The notes: a model not told the origin generated them from the letters alone. A stretch of DNA of 41,027 nucleotides from Desulfobacterales bacterium (GCA_027064715.1 JAMOPG010000142.1:1-41027), one strand, 5' to 3'; shown: positions 1-9,559, numbered from the stretch's first letter. Translations and numbers: made by a program.

Positions 1-177
1 ATGATAGCTCTCAAACTTTCCAAAGCCACTTATTAACAACTCTTCATCTTCTTTTATGGCCTCTTTCATAAGGGATATAAGATTATCCACATATTCCTTA
101 ATATCCATTTTATTAAGCCCAGTTTTTTCATAAATCTTTTCCACTATTTCTGCCTTTGTTAAGGTCTTTTCAGACAT
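1..177 (-). CDS. ihfA: Integration host factor alpha / HU-family DNA-binding protein, 3'-truncated by window edge
   Basis: Small nucleoid protein that binds and bends DNA as a dimer. The reading frame starts at 177 with ATG and runs in frame off position 1, giving the first 59 residues. It opens LTKAEIVEKIYEKTGLNK, the HU/IHF N-terminal helix pair, and reaches the conserved SGFGKFE strand just before the edge. The beta arm and C-terminus lie outside the window. AAGGAG sits a few bases before the ATG. It lies 14 nt behind the HIT gene and is probably cotranscribed with it. Residues MSEKTLTKAEI favour an IHF-alpha type over plain HU, but the distinguishing C-terminal half is missing, so the subtype is inferred. 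Confidence 0.85.
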   Translation of the reverse strand, partial: MSEKTLTKAEIVEKIYEKTGLNKMDIKEYVDNLISLMKEAIKEDEELLISGFGKFESYH

Positions 178-191
178 CTAATTCTCCTTTT

Positions 192-602
192 TTAAAGACA
201 CTTATTAATTTTGTCTGCCAGTTTTTGCATTTCATCATTGGAATCATATTTTCCCTGAGTTATCTTGAATAAATTATCCCCTTCAATCCTGGGAATAAGA
301 TGCCAATGGGCATGGGGTACTACCTGTCCAGCTGAGGCAAAATTATTCATAACAACATTAATACCTGTTGCACCTGTTGCCTTCATTATTCCTTGACCCA
401 CTTTTTTGAAGGCAAAAATAAGCTTAGCTCCCAATTCTTCGGGAATTTCAAAAAGATTATTATAATGTTTTGTCGGTATAACCAGAGTATGTCCTTTAGA
501 TATAGGAGCTATGTCTAAAAATGCCAAAATATCCTCATCTTCATATACTTTTGCACATGGAATCTCGCCATCTATAATCTTGCAAAAAATACAATCACTC
601 AT
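192..602 (-). CDS. HIT family (histidine triad) protein, HinT/Fhit-like nucleotide hydrolase
   Basis: 136 residues, full length for the bacterial HIT family. The histidine triad HxHxH is at residues 97, 99 and 101 within PHAHWHLIP; the central part of this motif holds the nucleophilic histidine that attacks the alpha-phosphate of nucleotide substrates. An N-terminal CxxC at residues 4-7 resembles the zinc-binding half seen in many family members. Members hydrolyse adenosine phosphoramidates or dinucleoside polyphosphates; the real substrate cannot be told from sequence. AGGAGG precedes the ATG at 602. The gene leads into the IHF gene 14 nt downstream. Confidence 0.93.
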   Translation of the reverse strand: MSDCIFCKIIDGEIPCAKVYEDEDILAFLDIAPISKGHTLVIPTKHYNNLFEIPEELGAKLIFAFKKVGQGIMKATGATGINVVMNNFASAGQVVPHAHWHLIPRIEGDNLFKITQGKYDSNDEMQKLADKINKCL

Positions 603-1231
603 TTTCCTCCTCCTATATAATTCTAAGTTGCAAAAAACTTTTGGTTAAATTAAGTCCCCCTGTCAAGAATAACAGATAAATTTTTTAGTCCTTAAAATAC
701 TATTTATTTTGTAATTTTTAACTAACTATTTTTTTATGGTCAACAAAAATTCTCAAAAAACAGCAAATCTCGGTGAGGGGTAAATTAGACTATTTCAGAT
801 GTTTTATATCCTTCTTTCAAATTCAAAAAACTACTTCTATTAAAAATTTTAAAAAATTTGATACAAATAACCCCTCTCTTTAGGAAAAATATACTCTTAT
901 AATCTCTTTTTGGACGCACTACTTCCTCAAACTTATTTCCATGAATTCAAAAAAATTGTCTCTCAAACGATTTTTTTTACTATGGAGGCGAATAAAAAAC
1001 TCCAGATATCCCTCCCAACTCTCAAATAGTATTATCCGATATCTCACTCGCAAAGGATTCCACTATTCCTTCCTATAACTAAATTTCGCTCTACATTTCC
1101 GATATAATCTGTGAATTCTTATATTGCTCCCCTAGGGGAGCTAGAGCTTCTATTACTCTACTCCTCATATAACCTTAATACCCATTATCTTAAAAAGGAT
1201 TTACACAGCTTATGTTACATACCCTCTCCAT
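603..1231. other. Gene-free AT-rich stretch with one GC-rich perfect palindrome
   Basis: About 630 bases between the HIT gene and the 3' end of pyk. All six frames are broken by frequent stops. A few open stretches of 20-25 codons exist (for example on the minus strand between about 1050 and 1180), but none resembles a family I know. The only clear structure is a 16-bp perfect palindrome, GCTCCCCTAGGGGAGC, at 1126-1141, with no T-run after it on either strand. The HIT promoter should lie in the left part. A decayed gene is possible but not demonstrable here. Confidence 0.6.
1126..1141. repeat. 16-bp perfect palindrome GCTCCCCTAGGGGAGC
   Basis: Perfect inverted repeat with no spacer, GC-rich inside strongly AT-rich sequence, about 90 bp downstream of the pyk stop. 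A zero-loop palindrome would form a cruciform or bind a dimeric protein rather than make a good terminator, and no poly-T tract follows. Function unknown. Confidence 0.55.
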
Positions 1232-2659
1232 TTATTTATAATAAATTTTAATCTGGTTTGTGTGCTTTTCTTTTTGTCCAGGGGTTGGTTGCCCTGATGT
1301 GATCACAATCCTATCTCCAGATTTAAACAAGAGAGACTTTTCTATAAACTTTTCCACCCTATGGAGATGGCTGGGAATAGAGGGATCAGACATAACAGGT
1401 GTTACCCCCCACATAAAATTCAGATACTTGATTACTTCTTTGTGAGGTGATAAGGCATAAATCCTTTGATATGGTCTACAGCTGGATATGAGAGACGCTG
1501 TTCTTCCAGAGATTGAATGCGCAGCTATCCCTTTTGCTTTTGCATGATTTGCTAACAAACAGGCAGAATATGCAAGATATAATCCTGTATCAGTTTGATA
1601 CAGAGGTTTGAGTGGTTCTTTGTTTAATTCAAAATAATAAGCTTCAGTTTTTTCTGCAATTTCTCTAATAATTCTAATTACTTCTATTGGGTAAGATCCA
1701 ATTGCAGTTTCATCAGATAACATTACACAATCTGTTCCATCCATAATGGCATTTGCAACATCTGTAACTTCTGCACGTGTGGGCACAGGGTTGTGGACCA
1801 TGGACAAAAACATCTGTGTAGCCACAATGGCAGGTTTATGATATCTATTGCACATATTTATTATCCTCTTTTGGATTACAGGTAAGGATGGCAGAGGACA
1901 CTCCAATCCCAAATCTCCTCTAGCCACCATTACACCGTCAGCTTCCATTAAAATTTCTTCAAGATTTTCTACTCCACTTGCCCTCTCTAGTTTTGCTATT
2001 ACTGGTATGAATTTATCATGTTTTTTAATTTCTTTTTTTATATCTTTTATATCCTGCCTGTCTTGAACAAATGAAAGGGCAAAGGCATCTATTCCCAATT
2101 TTATTGCTTCATGTAGATTTTTTTTATCAGTTTCAGTTAATGCTGGAAGGTGAATCTTTTTCCCTGGAAAATTGATTCCCTTGTGTGAAGACACACTTCC
2201 TTCATTTTCTACTTCAAGCAAATAGACCTTCTCTTGTTCTATTATCTCTTTCACCCTAAAAATGGGAACACCATCAGAAAGTACCACCTTCATACCTTCT
2301 TTCAGCCCTTTTAAAGCCTCTTTGACTTTTATAGATAGATAAGGAAGGTGTGTGTCTTCATATCTGTCTTGGAGCTCCTCTAAGCCTAAGATGGCCTTGG
2401 ATCCTTTACCTAAATACACAGGAGAGTCCTTTATCTCTCCAATCCTAATCTTTGGTCCACTTAAATCTCCCATGATAGTCACATAGGTGTTTAATTCCTT
2501 TTCAACCTTTTTTATAGTTTCAATAATAGGTAGAAAACCTTTGGGAGTATTATGAGAAAAATTTAATCTAAAAATGGATACTCCTAACCTAACCATTTCT
2601 TTAATTATTTCATAATCTTTAGAGCTAGGTCCAATAGTTGCTATTATCTTTATGTGCAT
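1232..2659 (-). CDS. pyk: Pyruvate kinase
   Basis: Transfers phosphate from phosphoenolpyruvate to ADP, the last step of glycolysis; cytoplasmic, normally a tetramer. 475 residues, the usual length for forms without a C-terminal extension. Visible landmarks are FRLNFSH near residue 30, MGDLSGPKIR near 63, the signature around IAKLERASGVEN (catalytic lysine) near 220, and MVARGDLG near 245. A B-domain insertion follows the first strands and a C-terminal allosteric domain is present. GGAGGGG precedes the ATG. It stands alone on the minus strand, divergent from the HAD gene across 177 bp. Confidence 0.96.
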   Translation of the reverse strand: MHIKIIATIGPSSKDYEIIKEMVRLGVSIFRLNFSHNTPKGFLPIIETIKKVEKELNTYVTIMGDLSGPKIRIGEIKDSPVYLGKGSKAILGLEELQDRYEDTHLPYLSIKVKEALKGLKEGMKVVLSDGVPIFRVKEIIEQEKVYLLEVENEGSVSSHKGINFPGKKIHLPALTETDKKNLHEAIKLGIDAFALSFVQDRQDIKDIKKEIKKHDKFIPVIAKLERASGVENLEEILMEADGVMVARGDLGLECPLPSLPVIQKRIINMCNRYHKPAIVATQMFLSMVHNPVPTRAEVTDVANAIMDGTDCVMLSDETAIGSYPIEVIRIIREIAEKTEAYYFELNKEPLKPLYQTDTGLYLAYSACLLANHAKAKGIAAHSISGRTASLISSCRPYQRIYALSPHKEVIKYLNFMWGVTPVMSDPSIPSHLHRVEKFIEKSLLFKSGDRIVITSGQPTPGQKEKHTNQIKIYYK

Positions 2660-2681
2660 AACCCCTCCTTTTTATTTATTC

Positions 2682-2714
2682 ATTATATTTTTCTTTTATA
2701 ATGTCTAGTGTCAA
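2682..2714 (-). promoter_or_regulatory. Possible sigma-70 promoter for pyk (weak)
   Basis: Reading the minus strand, a perfect -35 TTGACA (2714-2709) is followed by a perfect -10 TATAAT (2687-2682), and the pyk ATG begins 22 bases further on. The spacer is 21 bp, longer than the preferred 16-18, so the two hexamers may not be used together. It is the best candidate I see in this divergent region. Confidence 0.3.
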
Positions 2715-2836
2715 TTTTACTTGAAAATTTACACCCTTTGCTCCATCCCTTTTATTTTTTGGGTTGTCATTTCTTTTAATATTTCTTAAAAAGGAATTTT
2801 GCTATCTAGCTATATTTATATTTCATGGATAATTAG

Positions 2837-3508
2837 ATGCAATACAAAGGAATCATATTTGATTTTGATGGAACACTTGCTAAACTAACTATTGATTTTG
2901 AAAAGATTAAGAAAAAGATTATAGCACTTGCAGATATTTTTTTTGATGAATTAGATCATGGTGTTATTAAAGAATATCCATTATTGGAATTAATAGAGTT
3001 TTTAACAGATAATCTGAAAAAGACGTCTTTAACATTGGCCAAGGAATTTAATACCCGGTGTAGGTTACTTCTTGTTGATATGGAATTAAGGGCTGCAAGA
3101 GGTGGTAAATTATTTCCATTTACAATGAAGGTAATTTCCAATTTAAGACATAGAAATATAAAAATAGGGATAATTTCAAGAAATTGTACCCCAGCAATAA
3201 AAATGGTTTTCCCAGATATAGATAAAGTGGTTGATGTATTTTTACCTAGAGAGGATGTAGATAAGGTGAAGCCACATCCAAATCATATAATAAAAGCAAC
3301 ACAAAGAATGGGTATTAAAAAGGATTATGTTTTAATGGTAGGCGATCATCCAATGGATATTTTGTGCGCCAAGAGTGGAGGGGTGGATGTGGCTGCTGTT
3401 TGTTCAGGGAATGTGTCATGTGAGGAATTAAAGAATTTAGATCCAGAATTTCTGGCAAAAGATATATATGAGTTGTATAAGATACTAGATCAAAAAAAGT
3501 GTATTTAG
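2837..3508 (+). CDS. HAD-superfamily hydrolase, phosphoglycolate-phosphatase-like
   Basis: 223 residues. All four HAD motifs are present: FDFDGT with nucleophile Asp9 and Asp11; Ser114 in GIISRN; Lys145 in VKPHP; and the metal-binding acidic pair in VGDHPMDI (Asp170, Asp174). A helical cap domain lies between motifs I and II, about residues 16-90. Family members remove phosphate from small metabolites; phosphoglycolate phosphatase is the closest general type, but the substrate is not determined. There is no strong Shine-Dalgarno before the ATG, and other starts would cut into motif I. A decayed hypC follows 12 bp downstream. Confidence 0.88.
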   Translation: MQYKGIIFDFDGTLAKLTIDFEKIKKKIIALADIFFDELDHGVIKEYPLLELIEFLTDNLKKTSLTLAKEFNTRCRLLLVDMELRAARGGKLFPFTMKVISNLRHRNIKIGIISRNCTPAIKMVFPDIDKVVDVFLPREDVDKVKPHPNHIIKATQRMGIKKDYVLMVGDHPMDILCAKSGGVDVAAVCSGNVSCEELKNLDPEFLAKDIYELYKILDQKKCI

Positions 3509-3520
3509 GGGTTAAAGCTT

Positions 3521-3734
3521 CTGTATATTGCAGTTTCGTTAAAGGTAGAGAGACTAGAGAACACGAGGTGACGTAAATAAGGGTAGGTGAAGGAGAAGTC
3601 AAAGCTTCGCTTTTATTATTAGATGAGGAAGTGAAGATAGGGGACTATCTCCTTGTTCATGCAGGTTTTGTAATTATACGAAACTTGAGGAAAAGGACGC
3701 ACTAGAGACCATAGAGCTAAAAAAGAGGCATTAA
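3521..3734 (+). pseudogene. hypC: Decayed hypC (hydrogenase maturation chaperone HypC/HupF)
   Basis: HypC normally carries the Fe(CN)2CO precursor with HypD during NiFe-hydrogenase assembly and begins MC.(A)(I/V)PG. Here a HypC-like sequence is spread over three frames. Segment A (3521-3568) reads LYIAVSLKVERLENTR: the start ATG is CTG, the essential Cys2 is Tyr, and Pro-Gly is Ser-Leu; it ends at TGA 3569-3571. Segment B (3577-3678) contains VKASLLLLDEEVKIGDYLLV followed by HAGF, the HypC core. Segment C (3681-3734) reads KLEEKDALETIELKKRH then stops, matching the usual HypC tail. The B-to-C shift looks like one lost base near CGAAAC. With no start, no Cys2 and several lesions it is dead. 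No other hyp or hydrogenase gene is in the window. Confidence 0.82.
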
Positions 3735-3752
3735 ATGAAACCTAAGGCCTCT
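3719..3752 (-). terminator. Intrinsic terminator of the mre-mrdA-rodA operon
   Basis: On the minus strand, AGAGGC (3752-3747) pairs with GCCTCT (3729-3724). A C/T mismatch then leads to three more inner pairs (TTA with TAA), followed directly by a run of T corresponding to A 3719-3724. The 5' arm overlaps the rodA stop codon and the 3' arm and T-run lie in the last codons of the hypC remnant. Confidence 0.75.
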
Positions 3753-4860
3753 ATTCTTTAAATATAAATCTTCTCATGGATACATTTGCTACCAGACCTA
3801 TTAAGGAAAAGTTTACAATTAATGCAGATCCTCCATAACTCATAAAAGGAAGGGGTATCCCTACAACTGGTAAGACACCCAATACCATGCATATATTTAT
3901 AAAAATCTGTAAAAAGAAATAGAAAAACACACCAACAGCAATATATGCTCCAAACAAATCTTTCGAGTATTCAACTACCTTAACAATTCTATATAAAAAA
4001 AGAGAGTAGAGTGAAATCAAAAACACGGATCCAACAAATCCCCATTCTTCGGCAAATACTGCAAAAATAAAGTCAGTGTGTTTTTCAGGCAAGAATTTTA
4101 GCTGACTTTGTGTGCCTTTTAAAAAGCCTTTGCCCCAAAATCTCCCTGAACCCACAGCAATTTTGGATTGAATTATGTTGTAGCCCTGTTTTGTTTTATA
4201 TTTTTCAGGATGTAACAAGACCCTTATCCTATCTTTTTGATAGTCGTGCATGTGATTCCATATTACTGGTAATATTATGGGAGTTAATATAAGAATGCAA
4301 ATAATTATTTTTTTGTCTATTCCAAAAAATAACATCATTCCACCTACAAGGAGAAGTATAGTTAGACCTGATCCGAGATCTGGTTGTTTAATAATTAATA
4401 TAACTGGTATTGCAACAACAACTAGGATTTTAAAAACGTCTTTTATATTAATGACATGATTTAGTTCTGAGAGATAGTTTGAAACCCACAAGATTATACT
4501 AAGTTTTACTAATTCTGTAGGTTGGAACTTAAATAATCCAAAATTCAACCACCTAGTGGCACCTCCACTTTTATCGCCAATCAAAAGAACAATAATTAAA
4601 AGTACAACAGACAAGATATATAGAAACAGGGTAGCTTGTTTTAATTTCCTGTAATCAACAATCAAAAAAATAAAAAAAGATAAGATTCCAATCATCCCCC
4701 ATACTAATTGTTTTTTATAAAATGATATTATTTTCACACCTTCTTCTAATCTTATTGAACTAGCAGAATAAAGATTTATTACGCCAATCACAAATAACAC
4801 AAAGGTAATTCCAAATAAACCATAGTCAAAATGTGAAAAAAACCGTCTGTCAATAGGCAT
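3751..4860 (-). CDS. rodA: Rod shape-determining protein RodA (SEDS peptidoglycan glycosyltransferase)
   Basis: Polytopic inner-membrane enzyme that polymerises lipid II into glycan strands for the side wall, working with PBP2. 369 residues with about ten hydrophobic segments. The SEDS hallmarks are visible: FQPTELVKLS near residue 115, LLHPEKYKTKQGYNIIQSKI in the large periplasmic loop, LPEKHTDFIFAVFAEEWGF near 257-275, and the C-terminal GIPLPFMSYGGSAL. It is the last gene of the operon, 5 nt after mrdA. FtsW is the alternative family member, but the pairing with mrdA and mreBCD makes RodA the better call. Confidence 0.95.
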   Translation of the reverse strand: MPIDRRFFSHFDYGLFGITFVLFVIGVINLYSASSIRLEEGVKIISFYKKQLVWGMIGILSFFIFLIVDYRKLKQATLFLYILSVVLLIIVLLIGDKSGGATRWLNFGLFKFQPTELVKLSIILWVSNYLSELNHVINIKDVFKILVVVAIPVILIIKQPDLGSGLTILLLVGGMMLFFGIDKKIIICILILTPIILPVIWNHMHDYQKDRIRVLLHPEKYKTKQGYNIIQSKIAVGSGRFWGKGFLKGTQSQLKFLPEKHTDFIFAVFAEEWGFVGSVFLISLYSLFLYRIVKVVEYSKDLFGAYIAVGVFFYFFLQIFINICMVLGVLPVVGIPLPFMSYGGSALIVNFSLIGLVANVSMRRFIFKE

Positions 4861-4865
4861 ATTAG

Positions 4866-6653
4866 CTATCCTTGCTTATTAAACAAAAATTTGAATATAT
4901 CTTTGACAATTGGGCCAGCCCCAGAGGCTCCATGGCCTCCATGTTCTATAATAGTAACCACAACATAGGCTTTTTTATCTTTGATTCCAAAAGCTGCCAT
5001 CCACGCATGATCCCTTTTTAAGTATTCTATTTCTTTTGTATCTTTTTTTCTATCCTCTTCAGACCAATTTGAAATCACTTGTGCAGTGCCTGTTTTAGCA
5101 CCTATTATAATATCATTTATCTTGAGAATATGGGCTGTTCCCCTTTTATCATTCACTGTTTCAATCATGGCCTCTTTTATTGTGTTTATAGATCTTTTTG
5201 AAGCAGGGAGAGATCCAACCATTTTAACAGGTTCAATAAATGAAATCCTAGGTCTTAATAATCTGCCTCCATTGACTATTGCTGATATAAATTTGGCAAC
5301 TTGTATTGGGGTTACCAGTACATATCCTTGACCTATTGCTGTATTGAGTGTCTCTCCTTTTTGCCATGGAGTACCGAATCTTCTATACTTCCATTCTCTT
5401 GATGGTATTAACCCAGATCTTTCCCCATTTAAGAAGATATTTGTTTTGCTTCCAAAACCACACTTTTTTGCAAACTCTGAAATTGCATCAATTCCAAGTT
5501 GTTCTCCTAATTTATAAAAATATACATCGCAAGATTCCTTAATAGCCCTTTTAAAATCCACCCATCCATGACCATATTTTTTCCAACATCTAAATACTCG
5601 ATTACCTAATTTATAAAAACCAGGACAATATACCTTATCATTAATGCCAATAACATTTTTTTCTAATGCTAAAAGTCCAACTACCAGCTTAAAAACAGAT
5701 CCAGGAGGATAAGCCGAGGATATTCCCCTGTTTTGTAAAGGATGCGCCTTGTTTTTGATTAATGCAATCCATTCCTCATTTTTTAATCCATGAGCCATTT
5801 TATTTATGTCATATGAAGGAGTACTCACAAGGGCAAGGACATTTCCATTATATGGATTCATTACAACAGTTGCCCCTCTTTGATTTTCCATTCTTTTAAA
5901 AATGAATTTCTCTAGCTCAATATCTAATGTAGATTGAATTGAATTTCCAATAATAGGATTTTCTATAATTTCTTCATGTAATGTCCTTCCCCTAGCATTT
6001 ACTTCTAATCTTTTTTTCCCTTTTTTGCCCCTTAAAACTTCTTCATAACTCCTTTCCAATCCTGTTTTCCCAACAACGTCCCCAAATATTAAATATCTAT
6101 ATTTTTTTAAATCTTCCTCACTCGGTTCACCCACATATCCAATAACGTGCGCTCCTATTTTTCCATATGGATAATATCTTTTGGGATAAGGTATTATAAC
6201 TATTCCAGGGAGATCATTACTCCTTACTTCTATTTTTGAAAGATCTTCAATAGTTAAATCTCTTTCTAATATTAATGGCTTAAATGGTTCTACTTTTTTT
6301 TTACCTAATCTTAATTTATCTAAAAATTCTTTTTTATCACGATTTAGTAATTCTGCAATATATGATACTGTATATTCACAAAGATTTTTACAATCTTCTC
6401 TTATTATTCCAATTGCAAATGCAGGCAAGTTATCGGCAATAATATTAAAATTTTTGTCTCTTATAATTCCCCTAGGAGCATATATATAATCATATCTTAT
6501 ACTGTTTCTAGTTGACTGATAATAATATTGGTCGCCTTTTAAAATCTGTAAAAACCATAGTCTTAGAGAGGGTATAAAAAAAAGTATAAATATACAAAAA
6601 TATAAAAGCTTGATATGTTTTAGATGTAAATATTTTCCATTTAATTTATACAT
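4866..6653 (-). CDS. mrdA: Penicillin-binding protein 2 (elongasome DD-transpeptidase)
   Basis: Class B PBP that cross-links peptidoglycan with RodA during rod elongation. 595 residues. A single N-terminal membrane anchor (about residues 14-35) precedes the dimerisation domain with YAPRGIIRDKN near 58-68, then the transpeptidase domain: SxxK at Ser319-Lys322 in YPPGSVFK, SCD at 374-376 in the SxN position, and KTGT at 520-523. All catalytic motifs are intact. It lies 6 nt after mreD and 5 nt before rodA, the usual elongasome order. Confidence 0.96.
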   Translation of the reverse strand: MYKLNGKYLHLKHIKLLYFCIFILFFIPSLRLWFLQILKGDQYYYQSTRNSIRYDYIYAPRGIIRDKNFNIIADNLPAFAIGIIREDCKNLCEYTVSYIAELLNRDKKEFLDKLRLGKKKVEPFKPLILERDLTIEDLSKIEVRSNDLPGIVIIPYPKRYYPYGKIGAHVIGYVGEPSEEDLKKYRYLIFGDVVGKTGLERSYEEVLRGKKGKKRLEVNARGRTLHEEIIENPIIGNSIQSTLDIELEKFIFKRMENQRGATVVMNPYNGNVLALVSTPSYDINKMAHGLKNEEWIALIKNKAHPLQNRGISSAYPPGSVFKLVVGLLALEKNVIGINDKVYCPGFYKLGNRVFRCWKKYGHGWVDFKRAIKESCDVYFYKLGEQLGIDAISEFAKKCGFGSKTNIFLNGERSGLIPSREWKYRRFGTPWQKGETLNTAIGQGYVLVTPIQVAKFISAIVNGGRLLRPRISFIEPVKMVGSLPASKRSINTIKEAMIETVNDKRGTAHILKINDIIIGAKTGTAQVISNWSEEDRKKDTKEIEYLKRDHAWMAAFGIKDKKAYVVVTIIEHGGHGASGAGPIVKDIFKFLFNKQG

Positions 6654-6659
6654 AATTTT

Positions 6660-7127
6660 TTAAAATATATTTGATATGCTAGAAAAATATTTTTTATATA
6701 GGAAGTTATAAAACATCCAGGCACATGGAAATAAAATTATCTGTAAGAGAAAATTTTTAGTAAGTATATCAAAGTTGATCAAAAAATTGCTAATTTCAGC
6801 TATAATTGATATAGAAAAGTAATACAAAGTCCCACAAAAACATCCCATAATGAGAACAAACCAAAAAGACTGGGTTTTTAAATAAAATTTTAACCAATAA
6901 AATGCTATATAAAATGCAATATATACAAGAAAAACGCTACCAAATGGTAATGATGATACGCCTTCTTGAATCAATAACCATCCAAGTCCTGTTATCATTG
7001 CTAAGTGAACATTATTGTTTTGTAGTATAAGCAAAATAGCTGGCAAAAAAAAATCACTTCCCATAAATAAGGATTGCAAAAAAATACCTATAATTGTTAC
7101 AACTATAAAAAAAGATAGTTTTTTCAT
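6660..7127 (-). CDS. mreD: Rod shape-determining membrane protein MreD
   Basis: 155 residues, almost entirely hydrophobic, with about five membrane segments; the expected size for MreD. Primary sequence conservation in this family is poor, so the call rests mainly on size, hydrophobicity and position between mreC and mrdA (6 nt spacing on each side). It links MreC/MreB to the inner-membrane synthases. The N-terminus MKKLSFFIVVTIIGIFLQ enters the membrane directly. No charged catalytic motif is expected or seen. Confidence 0.85.
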   Translation of the reverse strand: MKKLSFFIVVTIIGIFLQSLFMGSDFFLPAILLILQNNNVHLAMITGLGWLLIQEGVSSLPFGSVFLVYIAFYIAFYWLKFYLKTQSFWFVLIMGCFCGTLYYFSISIIAEISNFLINFDILTKNFLLQIILFPCAWMFYNFLYKKYFSSISNIF

Positions 7128-7133
7128 AATAAC

Positions 7134-7994
7134 TCAATGATTGGTCCTAGGGATATAAGAACTATTGATGTCAATCTGTTTATTAGGTTTTAAAACAAGA
7201 ATCTCTTCAAGGGTTTTAGTATTTACTAAAGGTTTGACCAAAATCTTTTGAAAAAATGAAGAGTTGCTGTATTCAATTTTAATTATTTTACCCACTGGTA
7301 TTCCTTTAGGAAATACACCTCCTAATCCAGAGGTCACAAATATCTCTCCAACTTCTACAGAAGCAGTGCGTGGTACATATTTAACTTCCATAAAATCAGT
7401 TGTACCTCTTCCTTCTAAAATGCCCAGTGTGCGGTGCTTTTGCGAAATAACAGGGACTTTAGAGTTTTCATCTGTTATGAGTAAAACCTGTGAAAACATG
7501 AGTGAGACATCAAAAATTCGCCCTATTAATCCCTCTGGGGTAACAACAGCTAAATCTTTCTTGACGCCATTTATACTGCCACAATCAATGACAATGGAAT
7601 TGAATATACCCGCTGGTCCAAGCTTATGATAAATAACACGGCCCCCAATAAAGCTCCAATTAGGTATTGGATTAAATTTAAGTAGTTTCCTTAGTCGTTC
7701 CCATTCTCTTGCCTTTATTTCTAATCTGGTAATCTCAATCTTTAATTTTGCTATTTCTTTTTTTAGTTGATCATTTTCTTTTTGAGTATTTACCAGATAT
7801 ATATAACTTTTCCATATATTTTTTATTTTTGTGGTAACAATATTTGCAGGATATAAGATTAATCCAGCTATATTTAGGCCAATATTATTAGAGATCTTAT
7901 CTAAATATCCGCTTTTTGCATTCCATGTAAAAATCCCGAGATATAACATAGTAGAGAAAATGAGCCATTTTATTCCCTTTTTTATGTTTTGCAT
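7134..7994 (-). CDS. mreC: Rod shape-determining protein MreC
   Basis: Bitopic inner-membrane protein whose periplasmic part contacts and activates PBP2. 286 residues. A short cytoplasmic start and a membrane anchor around residues 11-25 are followed by a coiled coil (about residues 68-105, rich in the pattern KENDQLKKEIAKLKIEITRL). Two beta-barrel-like periplasmic domains follow, with the family sequence VVTPEGLIGRIFDVS and LITDENSKVPV. The tail beyond about residue 260 is probably disordered. It lies 7 nt downstream of mreB. Confidence 0.94.
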   Translation of the reverse strand: MQNIKKGIKWLIFSTMLYLGIFTWNAKSGYLDKISNNIGLNIAGLILYPANIVTTKIKNIWKSYIYLVNTQKENDQLKKEIAKLKIEITRLEIKAREWERLRKLLKFNPIPNWSFIGGRVIYHKLGPAGIFNSIVIDCGSINGVKKDLAVVTPEGLIGRIFDVSLMFSQVLLITDENSKVPVISQKHRTLGILEGRGTTDFMEVKYVPRTASVEVGEIFVTSGLGGVFPKGIPVGKIIKIEYSNSSFFQKILVKPLVNTKTLEEILVLKPNKQIDINSSYIPRTNH

Positions 7995-8001
7995 ACCTTA
8001 G

Positions 8002-9060
<1,059 letters not shown>

Positions 9061-9067
9061 TTAGATT

Positions 9068-9559
9068 ATGAATAATTATATTGAAATTGAAACACTTTAT
9101 TTCCCAATAGTTTCCCTTAGAGTTGAGATTAAAGTAAAAGGAGATTTAATAGAAAAAATCTCCCTCTATCAAGCAAAAATTTTATATAAAAAAGATAATA
9201 AAATCCATACAAAACTTGGTGCCTTGGCCCAAAACTTTTTTGAAAGTTATTTTTTTAAAAAAAAGACCCCTTTATTTTTATTGCCACTTAATTGGTCTTT
9301 AGTTAGTGATTTTCAGAAAAAAGTCTATAAAACATTAATAAGTGATGTCCCATTTGGTAAAACTATATCCTACTTAGAACTTGCTAAAAAAATAGGCAAT
9401 CCTAACGCATGCAGGGCCGTTGGACAGGCGTTGAGCAAAAACCCATGGCCTATTGTTGTTCCTTGTCATAGAGTAATAGGCAAACAAAATTCCCTCGGCG
9501 GATTTTCTTGTGGAATTCCAATAAAAAAATTACTTTTGCAACATGAAAATATTTTTTGA
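9068..9559 (+). CDS. ogt: Methylated-DNA--[protein]-cysteine S-methyltransferase
   Basis: Suicidal DNA repair enzyme that moves the alkyl group from O6-alkylguanine onto its own cysteine. 163 residues. The active-site PCHRV has Cys133, and the helix-turn-helix with the arginine finger reads CRAVGQALSKNP (Arg116). The N-terminal half is poorly conserved, as is normal for Ogt-type forms. There is no Ada N-terminal domain. It sits alone on the plus strand between two minus-strand envelope operons, suggesting independent expression. Its stop is separated from the convergent lpxI stop by a hairpin. Confidence 0.94.
   Translation: MNNYIEIETLYFPIVSLRVEIKVKGDLIEKISLYQAKILYKKDNKIHTKLGALAQNFFESYFFKKKTPLFLLPLNWSLVSDFQKKVYKTLISDVPFGKTISYLELAKKIGNPNACRAVGQALSKNPWPIVVPCHRVIGKQNSLGGFSCGIPIKKLLLQHENIF

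Noticed and set aside
661-666. Perfect TTGACA on the minus strand upstream of the HIT gene
   Set aside because: No acceptable -10 hexamer occurs 16-18 bp downstream; the sequence there is CCAAAA-like.
1215-1245. AT-only inverted repeat ATTTATT/AATAAAT at the pyk 3' end as a terminator
   Set aside because: It contains no G-C pairs and is not followed by a T-run, so it is probably composition only.
3315-3602. 95-codon minus-strand reading frame across the HAD gene end
   Set aside because: It is antisense to the HAD gene and the hypC remnant, both of which explain the sequence; the peptide has no family features.
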